A program made the position numbers and the translations under genes. The notes beneath the pieces were generated by a model that worked only from the letters and a program-made list of their open reading frames with translations, searched no databases and was not told the DNA's origin. From positions 1 to 6,249 of the forward strand of contig CAITAM010000486.1 of NCBI GenBank assembly GCA_903890265.1: DNA of 6,249 bases, read 5' to 3'. The DNA is from an uncultured Pseudomonadota bacterium (GTDB taxonomy: Bacteria > Pseudomonadota > Gammaproteobacteria > Steroidobacterales > Steroidobacteraceae). Positions 1 to 5,067 of this stretch are shown one piece after another. Each line of letters starts with the position of its first letter. The stretch's first letter is position 1.

Positions 1-38
1 GCCAGCCTGAGTTACGCCGTACGGCGCGAGCCAGAGGG

Positions 39-44
39 TAGAAT
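39..44 (+). promoter_or_regulatory. Candidate -10 element of the tRNA-Thr promoter
   Basis: TAGAAT matches the sigma-70 -10 consensus at five of six positions and lies 24 bases before the tRNA, which implies a short leader of about 18 bases. The bases just after it (GCGAGCC) are GC-rich, like the discriminator of stringently controlled stable-RNA promoters. No good -35 hexamer is visible at the usual spacing (16-21 reads GCCGTA), so the call rests on the -10 element and its position. Confidence 0.45.
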
Positions 45-68
45 GCGAGCCGTCGCTGCGAAGTCCTT

Positions 69-144
69 GCCGGCGTAGCTCAGTTGGTAGAGCAACTGAT
101 TTGTAATCAGAAGGTCGGGGGTTCGATTCCCTCCGCCGGCACCA
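69..144 (+). tRNA. tRNA-Thr, anticodon UGU
   Basis: This is a complete cloverleaf. The acceptor stem GCCGGCG (69-75) pairs with CGCCGGC (134-140), followed by discriminator A (141) and an encoded CCA (142-144). The D-arm contains the usual AGCTCAGTTGGTAGAGC pattern, and the T-arm contains GGTTCGATTCC. The anticodon stem CTGA (96-99) pairs with TCAG (107-110) around the loop TTTGTAA, which places the anticodon TGT at 102-104. This tRNA decodes ACA and, by wobble, ACG. Its sequence closely resembles the enterobacterial tRNA-Thr(UGU). The anticodon stem has only four clean pairs, because the fifth would be A95-A111. A protein gene begins 46 bases downstream with no terminator between, so read-through cotranscription is likely. 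Confidence 0.97.
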
Positions 145-190
145 TCCGAACGCACAGGCGGCGCAGGCCGGTTGCTGCAGGGACACGGGT

Positions 191-703
191 ATGGACCGAC
201 GCCAATGGCTGGCCGCGAGCGCGGCGTTCGCACCGCTGGTGGCCGGTGCCGCCGCGCCGAGCCTGCGCGAGCGGCTCGTGGGCGCGTGGCGGGTCGTTGA
301 CGCGGAAACGGTCAACGCGGCGAGCGGTACGTCGCGGCCGTGGCTCGGTCGGCCGCGGCCGTACTCCGGACTGATCCTGTACCACGCCTGCGGTTACATG
401 AGCGTGCAGATCGGTGCCGCGCGAGCGGCGGCGCGTGACGGGCTCGACTTCGGTGACCTCACCGAGGCCGAGCTGCGCGGCTACGCCGAGACCTGGTACG
501 CGTACTACGGGCGGTTCGAGGTGGACGAAGCGAAGGTGCAGGTGCGGCACGTTCTCGAGGGTTCGCTCTTCGGCTTCGAGACGGGTCTCACCTACGTCCG
601 CGACGTGCACCTTGAGCGGAACGTGCTGACCCTGACGACGGTCGACCGCGACCCGGGACCGGATGGCGATACGTTCAATCGCCTGGTCTTCAGGCGCGCC
701 TGA
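191..703 (+). CDS. Lipocalin-like domain protein, probable Tat-exported
   Basis: The product is 170 aa. An AGGGA ribosome-binding site (179-183) lies seven bases before the ATG. Residues 1-22 look like an export signal: D-R-R-Q-W-L at 2-7, then an alanine-rich hydrophobic stretch ending in AGAAA. This resembles a twin-arginine (Tat) signal with Trp where Phe is usual. From about residue 29 the sequence follows the bacterial lipocalin-like domain (PF13924 type). It opens with LVGAWRVVDAE, has the PYSGLILYHACGYMSVQI strand pair near 57-74, YYGRFEV at 105-111 and His120, and ends in strand-rich sequence. Such proteins are small beta-barrels presumed to bind hydrophobic ligands or to have hydroxylase- or isomerase-like roles, but most are uncharacterised and no ligand can be inferred here. 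The length fits one domain plus signal. The gene lies directly behind tRNA-Thr, and the stop codon is inside a perfect palindrome. The family call is good; the export route is inferred. Confidence 0.85.
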   Translation: MDRRQWLAASAAFAPLVAGAAAPSLRERLVGAWRVVDAETVNAASGTSRPWLGRPRPYSGLILYHACGYMSVQIGAARAAARDGLDFGDLTEAELRGYAETWYAYYGRFEVDEAKVQVRHVLEGSLFGFETGLTYVRDVHLERNVLTLTTVDRDPGPDGDTFNRLVFRRA

Positions 704-757
704 CGACGGCAAGAACCCGGGTTCGATTCGACGCGTTGCGCCGCGTCGATCCGGGTT
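690..757. repeat. Cluster of palindromes at the 3' end of the lipocalin-like gene
   Basis: There are three adjacent inverted repeats. The first is a perfect 14-base palindrome, TCAGGCGCGCCTGA (690-703), which includes the stop codon. The second is a perfect 12-base palindrome, GAACCCGGGTTC (713-724). The third is TCGACGCG (728-735), a six-base loop, and CGCGTCGA (742-749). In addition, AACCCGG (714-720) can pair with CCGGGTT (751-757), enclosing the third repeat in one larger stem-loop with a 7:1 internal loop. None is followed by a T-run, so this is not a standard intrinsic terminator. It could protect the 3' end of the mRNA, assist termination, or be a protein-binding site. Confidence 0.6.
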
Positions 758-806
758 GATCCCGCCAGCGCGGCTGACACAAAACTGCAGGAAATCGCCG
801 CGTGCG

Positions 807-843
807 AAGCGCGGTTCAGGTGCGCCGGCCAGCCGCGCTTTTT
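807..843 (+). terminator. Intrinsic terminator downstream of the lipocalin-like gene
   Basis: AAGCGCGG (807-814) is perfectly complementary to CCGCGCTT (833-840). The stem runs directly into TTTTT (839-843). The 18-base loop can fold further (GG at 819-820 with CC at 829-830). The GC-rich eight-pair stem plus U-tract is a standard Rho-independent terminator. It lies about 100 bases after the lipocalin-like stop and would end the tRNA-lipocalin transcript before the next promoter. Confidence 0.72.
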
Positions 844-869
844 CGCTTTCCGCGCGGGGTTGATTCCGC

Positions 870-875
870 TATATT
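870..875 (+). promoter_or_regulatory. Candidate -10 element for the PEP-CTERM gene
   Basis: TATATT is a five-of-six match to the sigma-70 -10 consensus in an AT-rich patch that stands out from its GC-rich surroundings. It lies just after the terminator at 807-843 and about 127 bases before the TTG start at 1002. The matching -35 position (847-852, TTTCCG) is weak. If real, the transcript has a long leader of about 120 bases. Confidence 0.35.
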
Positions 876-1001
876 GTTGCTACCGGATTCGAGCGACCGA
901 CAAGACTCAGACCGGTAAGCACACGCCCACGCATCAATACGCACTCACGCCACGCACGCGGCAACCCGCACGCGTCTGCCGGTGGTATCAGGGAGTGTGT
1001 C

Positions 1002-1652
1002 TTGAAAAATTTCCATCTCGTCGCCCGTTTGGCGGCACTGCCGGTCGTGATGGCACTGCTTCTGGTAGGCGCGCCTGCGAGGGCAAGCATCGAACTGGAC
1101 TATTACACGGACACCGACCCCACCAACCACACCGTCTCGGTCGCGGGAAATTCGGTGCTGCAGTTCTCCGGCTCCGTTGATGGCTTCACCATCGTCAACC
1201 TGACCGCCGCCGGCCAGGACGCCTTCGGCGGCTCCGGTGAACTGCTCGATGTCAGCGCGCTCGTCGTGTCGACCACGGGATCGGGCACGCTCTACCTCCG
1301 TGTCGTCGAGGACGTCACGAGTTCCGCTGCTGGTTACGCGTCGGCGTTTTCCGCCGTCGGCAACAACGTCGCGGCAGAGCGTGGGTTTTCGGGGACCGAA
1401 TCAACCTCGCCCTATCGAATCTTTCAGCTTGGGCAGACGACGCAGTTCGGCGGCGGACCGACGACCGCGGTGTCAGGCGGCATCAGCGTCGTGTCGGAAG
1501 CCATCGTCATCCATGCCTTGGGCCGTGGCGCTAACCTCAGCAGTGACGATTCGGTGGGTTTGGCGCCCGTGCCCGTGCCACCGGCGGCGTGGCTGCTCGG
1601 CAGCGGGCTCCTGATGCTGGCCGGGGTCGGGCGCCGGCGCGGGCGGCGCTGA
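1002..1652 (+). CDS. PEP-CTERM/VPLPA-type sorting domain surface protein
   Basis: The product is 216 aa, starting at TTG. GGGAG (991-995) lies six bases upstream, and no ATG or GTG fits the frame better. Residues 1-28 form a signal peptide: MKNF, a charged Arg9, a hydrophobic core through GAP, and an ARA cleavage site before Ser29. The mature part (about 29-186) is rich in Ser, Thr, Gly and Val, looks beta-rich, and has no cysteine. I recognise no enzyme domain in it. The C-terminus is the diagnostic part: VPVPPAAW at 190-197, a short hydrophobic segment (LLGSGLLMLAGVG), then an Arg cluster (RRRGRR). This is the tripartite PEP-CTERM signal, close to the VPLPA variant, which an exosortase recognises to process proteins at the membrane for export or exopolysaccharide association. 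No exosortase or polysaccharide gene is in the window, as is common for dispersed substrates. The specific function is unknown. Confidence 0.88.
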   Translation: MKNFHLVARLAALPVVMALLLVGAPARASIELDYYTDTDPTNHTVSVAGNSVLQFSGSVDGFTIVNLTAAGQDAFGGSGELLDVSALVVSTTGSGTLYLRVVEDVTSSAAGYASAFSAVGNNVAAERGFSGTESTSPYRIFQLGQTTQFGGGPTTAVSGGISVVSEAIVIHALGRGANLSSDDSVGLAPVPVPPAAWLLGSGLLMLAGVGRRRGRR

Positions 1653-1735
1653 GCCGTCGGGCGGCGCCTGCCGCGCGACACGGTCGCGGTCGAGGGGGCG
1701 CCGCAATCGACGCAGCACTCTTGCCCGGTCGACCC

Positions 1736-1741
1736 TACAAT
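1736..1741 (+). promoter_or_regulatory. Candidate -10 element for the outer-membrane barrel gene
   Basis: TACAAT is a five-of-six match to the -10 consensus. It is placed to give a start site near 1748 and a leader of about 30 bases before the ATG at 1780. A -35 at normal spacing (1713-1718) is not convincing. TTGCCC at 1721-1726 is too close to serve. Confidence 0.45.
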
Positions 1742-1779
1742 GGCGGCCCGTCAAGCCACCGTTACAGGGTGACCCCGCC

Positions 1780-2700
1780 ATGCACCGTTTCGTGTCGTAC
1801 GCCCCCGCGCATCGCGTCCGTCCGCCGTTTCGCGCGACGGTCTTTACGGTCCTCCTCACGCTGGTCGCCGTCCTCGCACTGAGCGCGCCGCGCGCGGCGC
1901 GCGCCGCCGCCGACACCGATGAATGGTCGTTTGCGCTCACGCCCTACGTCTGGCTGCCGACCATCAATGCCAAGCTGAACTTCCCGTACGGGGGCTCGGG
2001 CGGCGACGGCGGCGGCATCCACCTGCCGGGCTTCATCCAGTCCGAGATCGGCCCCAACCAGTACCTGACCAAGCTCAACTTCGCGCTGATGCTGAACGGC
2101 GTTGCCCGGCGCGGCCCCTGGTCGGTCAACGGCGACTTCGTCGGGGTCTGGGCGTCCGGACTCGGCGGCACCGTGCGCGGCTTCACGCCGGCCGGCGGTG
2201 GGCAGGTCCAGATCCCGGTCGGCGCCGGCGTGGATCACGGCACCGACCTCAAGCTCACCGCCGAGCTCTGGACGGTCACCGGCGGCTACGAGCTCGTCCG
2301 CAACGACCGCTTCTCGCTCGACGCGCTGGCCGGTATCCGCTACGCCCACCTGAAAGCCACGATGGACTGGCACCTGTCGGCCGACCTCGTGCTGCCGGAC
2401 CAGACGCTCGCGGTCAGCCGGTCGGGCACGATCACCGCCGGTCGCGACCCGCTCGATGCGATCGTCGGCGGCCGCGGCCGCTACGCCATCGACGACCACT
2501 GGTCGATTCCCTACCAGGCCGACATCGGCGCCGGCGACACCAAGCTCGACTGGGAAGTGTTCACGGGCGTGAGTTACGCGTTCTCCTGGGGGGATGTCAG
2601 CCTGCTGTACCGCCACCTGGCGATCGAGGAAGACAAGGGCAAGGTGTTCACGCACCTCTCGCTCGGCGGGCCGGTGCTGGGCGCCACGTTCCGCTTCTGA
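1780..2700 (+). CDS. Predicted outer-membrane beta-barrel protein
   Basis: The product is 306 aa. The ribosome-binding site AGGGTGA (1766-1772) is seven bases before the ATG. A long basic n-region (residues 1-19) and hydrophobic core (20-36) end in ARAAA, so cleavage is likely around residues 42-44. The mature protein opens with W-S-F-A-L-T-P-Y-V-W-L-P (49-60), a first-strand pattern common in proteobacterial outer-membrane proteins of the hypothetical class. It continues as alternating hydrophobic/polar strands with Gly/Asn/Asp turns, such as the WTVTGGYELV, LDALAGIRYAH and FTGVSYAFSWGDVSLLYRHL segments. It ends in GATFRF, whose terminal Phe is the BAM assembly signal. The size suits a barrel of about 10-12 strands (inference). 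No catalytic motif or substrate specificity is visible. The DUF3313 gene follows after a 126-base gap containing a hairpin, so cotranscription is uncertain. Confidence 0.82.
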   Translation: MHRFVSYAPAHRVRPPFRATVFTVLLTLVAVLALSAPRAARAAADTDEWSFALTPYVWLPTINAKLNFPYGGSGGDGGGIHLPGFIQSEIGPNQYLTKLNFALMLNGVARRGPWSVNGDFVGVWASGLGGTVRGFTPAGGGQVQIPVGAGVDHGTDLKLTAELWTVTGGYELVRNDRFSLDALAGIRYAHLKATMDWHLSADLVLPDQTLAVSRSGTITAGRDPLDAIVGGRGRYAIDDHWSIPYQADIGAGDTKLDWEVFTGVSYAFSWGDVSLLYRHLAIEEDKGKVFTHLSLGGPVLGATFRF

Positions 2701-2761
2701 CCGGACCGGCACCGCGCATCGATTGACAGCCGGAAAGTGACGATGGCAGCCTAAGAAAGGA

Positions 2762-2791
2762 CCGGTCACGCCGTTGGCGGCGCCCGACCGG
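2762..2791 (+). other. Intergenic stem-loop before the DUF3313 gene
   Basis: CCGGTC (2762-2767) pairs with GACCGG (2786-2791). Inside it, CGCCG (2769-2773) pairs with CGGCG (2778-2782) around a TTGG tetraloop, separated by a small internal loop. There are eleven pairs in all. It lies about 60 bases after the barrel stop and 35 bases before the DUF3313 ATG. No T-run follows, so it could be a weak terminator, an attenuating leader structure, or an mRNA-stability element. Confidence 0.4.
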
Positions 2792-2826
2792 CCGCGTTGT
2801 CCTGCACCAGCGAAGGGAGCACTCCC

Positions 2827-3504
2827 ATGACCATCGCGCGTCTGCTTGCCGTTGCCCTGCTTGCCAGCGGACTCTGTGCGGCGCCGGCCCTCACGGCCGG
2901 CACCAAGAAGGACTTCGAAGAAGCCACGAGCGCCGACGGGCTGCAGAAGATCAGCGTGCGCGGCATCGATCTCGCCTACGTGCGCCCGGGTGTGTCGTTC
3001 AAGGGCTACACCAAGGTGATGATCGACCCGGTGAACGTGGCATTCCGCAAGGACTTCAGCCCGCAGCGCCCGGGCAGCTACGCAAGACTCAGCACCGACG
3101 AGCTCAACGGGATTCGCCACGACGTGGGCCGGATCGTGCAGGACGAGTTCGCGAAGGAACTGACCAAGGGCGCTTACGTCCTCGTGACCGCGCCCGGCCC
3201 GGACGTGCTGCAGGTCCACCCGGAGATCGTCGACCTCTACGTCAACGCACCGGACCCCATGGCAGCCGGTCGGTCCCGCAGCTACACGACGTCGTCCGGT
3301 GAGATGACGCTGATCCTCACGCTGTTGGATTCCGAGACGGGGACGGTACTCGCCCGCGCCTACGACCGTGACGAGGCGCGCGGCACCGGGTCGTTCACCT
3401 TGACGACCAGCATCACCAACCGCGCGGACGCCGAGCGCACGGCCGGTGCGTGGGCGCGCATCCTGCGCGCCCGGCTCGACGCGGCGCGCGGCATCAGCCC
3501 GTAG
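2827..3504 (+). CDS. DUF3313 domain-containing exported protein
   Basis: The product is 225 aa. AAGGGAG (2813-2819) lies seven bases before the ATG at 2827, so this start is preferred over an in-frame TTG at 2797 that would lengthen and spoil the signal peptide. Residues 1-24 are a signal peptide (MTIARLLAVALLASGLCAAP, then ALTA). Cys17 is preceded by Leu, so it is not a proper lipobox, although many DUF3313 relatives are lipoproteins; a soluble periplasmic form is more likely here. The DUF3313 hallmarks follow in order: YVRPG at 51-55, YTKVMIDPV at 61-69, FRKDF at 73-77, a helical segment (89-115), the PGPDVLQV region (123-130), NAPDPMAAGRS (140-150), and SGEMTLILTLLDSETG (157-172). The family has no established biochemical function. 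The gene is convergent with the WXXGXW gene, with 60 bases between stops. Confidence 0.88.
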   Translation: MTIARLLAVALLASGLCAAPALTAGTKKDFEEATSADGLQKISVRGIDLAYVRPGVSFKGYTKVMIDPVNVAFRKDFSPQRPGSYARLSTDELNGIRHDVGRIVQDEFAKELTKGAYVLVTAPGPDVLQVHPEIVDLYVNAPDPMAAGRSRSYTTSSGEMTLILTLLDSETGTVLARAYDRDEARGTGSFTLTTSITNRADAERTAGAWARILRARLDAARGISP

Positions 3505-3518
3505 GCTGACGGCTGTCG

Positions 3519-3537
3519 GGCGCGCGACCAGCGCGCC
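3519..3537. terminator. Hairpin between convergent genes, possible bidirectional terminator
   Basis: GGCGCGC (3519-3525) pairs perfectly with GCGCGCC (3531-3537) around a five-base loop. It sits between the convergent stops at 3504 and 3565, a usual place for a shared terminator. No T-run follows on either strand, so intrinsic termination would be weak. The placement is the main support. Confidence 0.35.
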
Positions 3538-3564
3538 GGCGGGAACTCCCGGGTGGCCGGCTGA

Positions 3565-4827
3565 CTACGGTGTGGTCGGTCGTGCCGGACTCGTCACCGC
3601 GCGCGGTGGCGTCTCGGACTTGGGCGGCGCGGGGGCTGCGGCCGTGCGGGTTACGGTGGGTGGCGCCGGGCGGGTGGCCGCGACCGTGGCGGCGCCCGCC
3701 GTGGCGGGCGACGGGCTCGATCGGGACGTGACGACGCCGGTCCCTGCGGTTGCACGAGCCGTCACGGGCAGCGGCGAGCCGGGCGCGAGGTAGACGCTGG
3801 CGCGCGGCGTCGCGCTCGCCACGCCCGCGGGCGCGGCGTAGGCGTGCGCCACGGGCACGGCGCTCAGGTTGCTGACCGCCGAGTTGTACGCGAAGGCCGT
3901 GCCGAGCCAGTGCCCGCCGCTGTAGCCGGATCCGCCGTAGCCGTGGCCGTAATTCACGCCGCCGTAGAACCCGACCAGCGGGCCCCAGTGACCGGGCTGG
4001 AAGGCATAGCCGCCGCTTTGCCGGATCCAGTAGCCCGGCGTCCAGAGGAGGCCCGCGCCCGGAGGGCGCACCCAGAGACCCGACACCCACACGTAGCGAC
4101 CCGGACCCCAGCGCCAGTAGCCCGGGGTCCAGAGGTAGCCCTCGGCCGGCAGCGGCGGCTGCGCGTCCTGGCGCAGCGGCGGCGGTTCGTCGGTGGTGAC
4201 GATGGGCAGCGTTGGCGCGGTCTGGGTGGTTCCCGGCAGGGCGCCGGCCGTGGCCGCGTCTTCCACCGGTGCCACCCAGTGGCGCTGGTCGCGCTCGGCA
4301 TTGCTGCCCGGCACCGTGTCGAGGGCCGCGCCGAAGGCGGCCTGTATCGCCGCGACCGGTTGACCGCTGACCGTCATGCCGTTCAGCCGGCCGTCGCGGA
4401 TCCGGCCCTCGTAGACCACGTCGGTGCTGTACCCGTTCCACTCCTGCGGCGCGTCGTGCCGGTGCAGGGTGATGGACGAGCTCGTCAGGCGCTGGATCGT
4501 CCAGTGTTCGTCCGCCCCGTCGGCGCGCCGGTAGCCGCCCTGGTCGAGCGTCAGCGTGAAGCAGTTCGTCCAGCAGAAATGAATGACCGGCGGCGGGGCG
4601 GGCGCCTCGGGTGCCACGGCGATGGGTTCGGCCGCGCGGTCGGGCGCGCGGTCCGTGTAGACTCGGTGCCCGTCCGCGTCGAGCGACTCATAAATCGGCT
4701 GGGCACCGGCCGGGAGCGACCCGCCCACGAGCAACGTCAGACAGGCGACGGCCGCGCGTGCGCGGGCGGCCCGCACGGTGTTGTGTGGCGCGACACGCAG
4801 GAGCCGATCAACAGGCAGGCGGTTCAT
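3565..4827 (-). CDS. DUF4124-like / WXXGXW-repeat secreted protein
   Basis: The product is 420 aa from the ATG at 4827. An upstream in-frame GTG at 4875 is possible, but neither start has a good ribosome-binding site and the ATG gives a shorter n-region. The signal peptide is about residues 19-43, ending PAGAQ. Next is a DUF4124-like motif: PIYESLDADGHRVYTDRAPD, about 44-63. A middle region follows with Cys85 and Cys89 (CWTNC) and LHRHDAPQEWNGYS (121-134). It resembles a segment I recall from other WXXGXW proteins, but I cannot name the domain. A Pro-rich linker leads to tryptophan repeats: WTPGYW (233-238), VWVSGLW (246-252), WTPGYW (262-267) and FQPGHW (276-281). A Gly/Tyr-rich stretch and about 90 residues of Ala/Pro/Thr/Ser-rich low-complexity tail end it. 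WXXGXW-repeat proteins are exported and of unknown function. An envelope or surface role is inferred. No promoter was found upstream. Confidence 0.82.
   Translation of the reverse strand: MNRLPVDRLLRVAPHNTVRAARARAAVACLTLLVGGSLPAGAQPIYESLDADGHRVYTDRAPDRAAEPIAVAPEAPAPPPVIHFCWTNCFTLTLDQGGYRRADGADEHWTIQRLTSSSITLHRHDAPQEWNGYSTDVVYEGRIRDGRLNGMTVSGQPVAAIQAAFGAALDTVPGSNAERDQRHWVAPVEDAATAGALPGTTQTAPTLPIVTTDEPPPLRQDAQPPLPAEGYLWTPGYWRWGPGRYVWVSGLWVRPPGAGLLWTPGYWIRQSGGYAFQPGHWGPLVGFYGGVNYGHGYGGSGYSGGHWLGTAFAYNSAVSNLSAVPVAHAYAAPAGVASATPRASVYLAPGSPLPVTARATAGTGVVTSRSSPSPATAGAATVAATRPAPPTVTRTAAAPAPPKSETPPRAVTSPARPTTP
4027..4134 (-). repeat. Internal DNA repeat encoding WTPGYW motifs
   Basis: Two 21-base copies, at 4027-4047 and 4114-4134, match at 20 of 21 positions (CCAGTAGCCCGG on the plus strand, then one differing base, then GTCCAGAG). 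They start 87 bases apart, exactly 29 codons, and encode the two identical WTPGYW motifs on the minus strand. The near-identity at DNA level suggests a fairly recent or gene-conversion-homogenised duplication of a 29-residue unit. Confidence 0.75.
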
Positions 4828-5038
4828 CCGCAGAGCTTCGCGCGTCGACACGCGGCGAACGGTGACGGCCCGCACAGTGTCGCGGATTGGTGGCGGTTGT
4901 GCCGAGAGCGGTGAGCGGTCAGACCCCCACGCCGGTGAACACGGGCCTGGACGTGACGGTCCTTGCCGGCGGCGCTTTGGTACGGACCGGTCTTGGGTTC
5001 CCGTGCTGCGGCAGCGCGGGCGTCACGTGAAGCGAGGT

Positions 5039-5066
5039 GGCGCAGCCGGCGACCCGGTGGTGCGCC
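5039..5066 (-). terminator. Hairpin abutting the synthase-like stop codon, possible terminator
   Basis: GGCGCA (5039-5044) pairs with TGCGCC (5061-5066). Inside, CCGG (5046-5049) pairs with CCGG (5054-5057) around a four-base loop, giving ten GC-rich pairs. On the minus strand the structure begins one base after the TGA of the synthase-like gene. No T-run follows, so it may terminate weakly, act with Rho, or only stabilise the mRNA end. Confidence 0.35.
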
Positions 5067-5067
5067 G

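Noticed and set aside
12..712. Minus-strand open frames reading through the tRNA (containing NRTPDLLITNQLLYQLSYAG or GIEPPTF)
   Set aside because: These are well-known false proteins from translating the antisense of tRNA-Thr. They have no independent support.
713..735. A tRNA T-arm-like string (GGGTTCGATTC) as a tRNA remnant or attachment site
   Set aside because: The flanking bases do not form a T-stem or acceptor stem, and no integrase or matching direct repeat of the tRNA 3' end is present. It is explained by the palindrome GAACCCGGGTTC.
960..973. A sigma-54 promoter (GG-N10-GC) before the PEP-CTERM gene, as some PEP-CTERM genes have
   Set aside because: The GG/GC spacing occurs by chance, but TTGC is absent at -12 and TGGCAC at -24. 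It is also very close to the start codon.
950..1000. A c-di-GMP (GEMM) riboswitch-like string in the PEP-CTERM leader (CACGCACGCGGCAACCC)
   Set aside because: It only superficially resembles the GEMM core. The paired helices, the GNRA-type tetraloop and the conserved second half are not seen.
2723..2728. Perfect TTGACA as a -35 element for the DUF3313 gene
   Set aside because: No -10-like hexamer lies 16-18 bases downstream. The nearest candidate (TAAGAA at 2752-2757) is 23 bases away, so a promoter cannot be supported.
1762..3219. A 485-codon open frame on the minus strand across the barrel and DUF3313 genes
   Set aside because: It is antisense to two genes that have good ribosome-binding sites, signal peptides and recognisable family motifs. 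Its translation is Arg/Ala/Val/Glu-rich without any domain, as expected for the shadow of GC-rich codons.
3844..4914. A 356-codon plus-strand open frame opposite the WXXGXW gene
   Set aside because: It is an Arg/Ala/Val-rich shadow. The minus-strand frame has a signal peptide, a DUF4124-like motif and Trp repeats.
4876..5067. A possible small gene in the gap between the two minus-strand genes
   Set aside because: Plus-strand open frames here continue as shadows under the neighbouring genes and have no ribosome-binding site or recognisable protein. Only a hairpin next to the synthase-like stop is seen.
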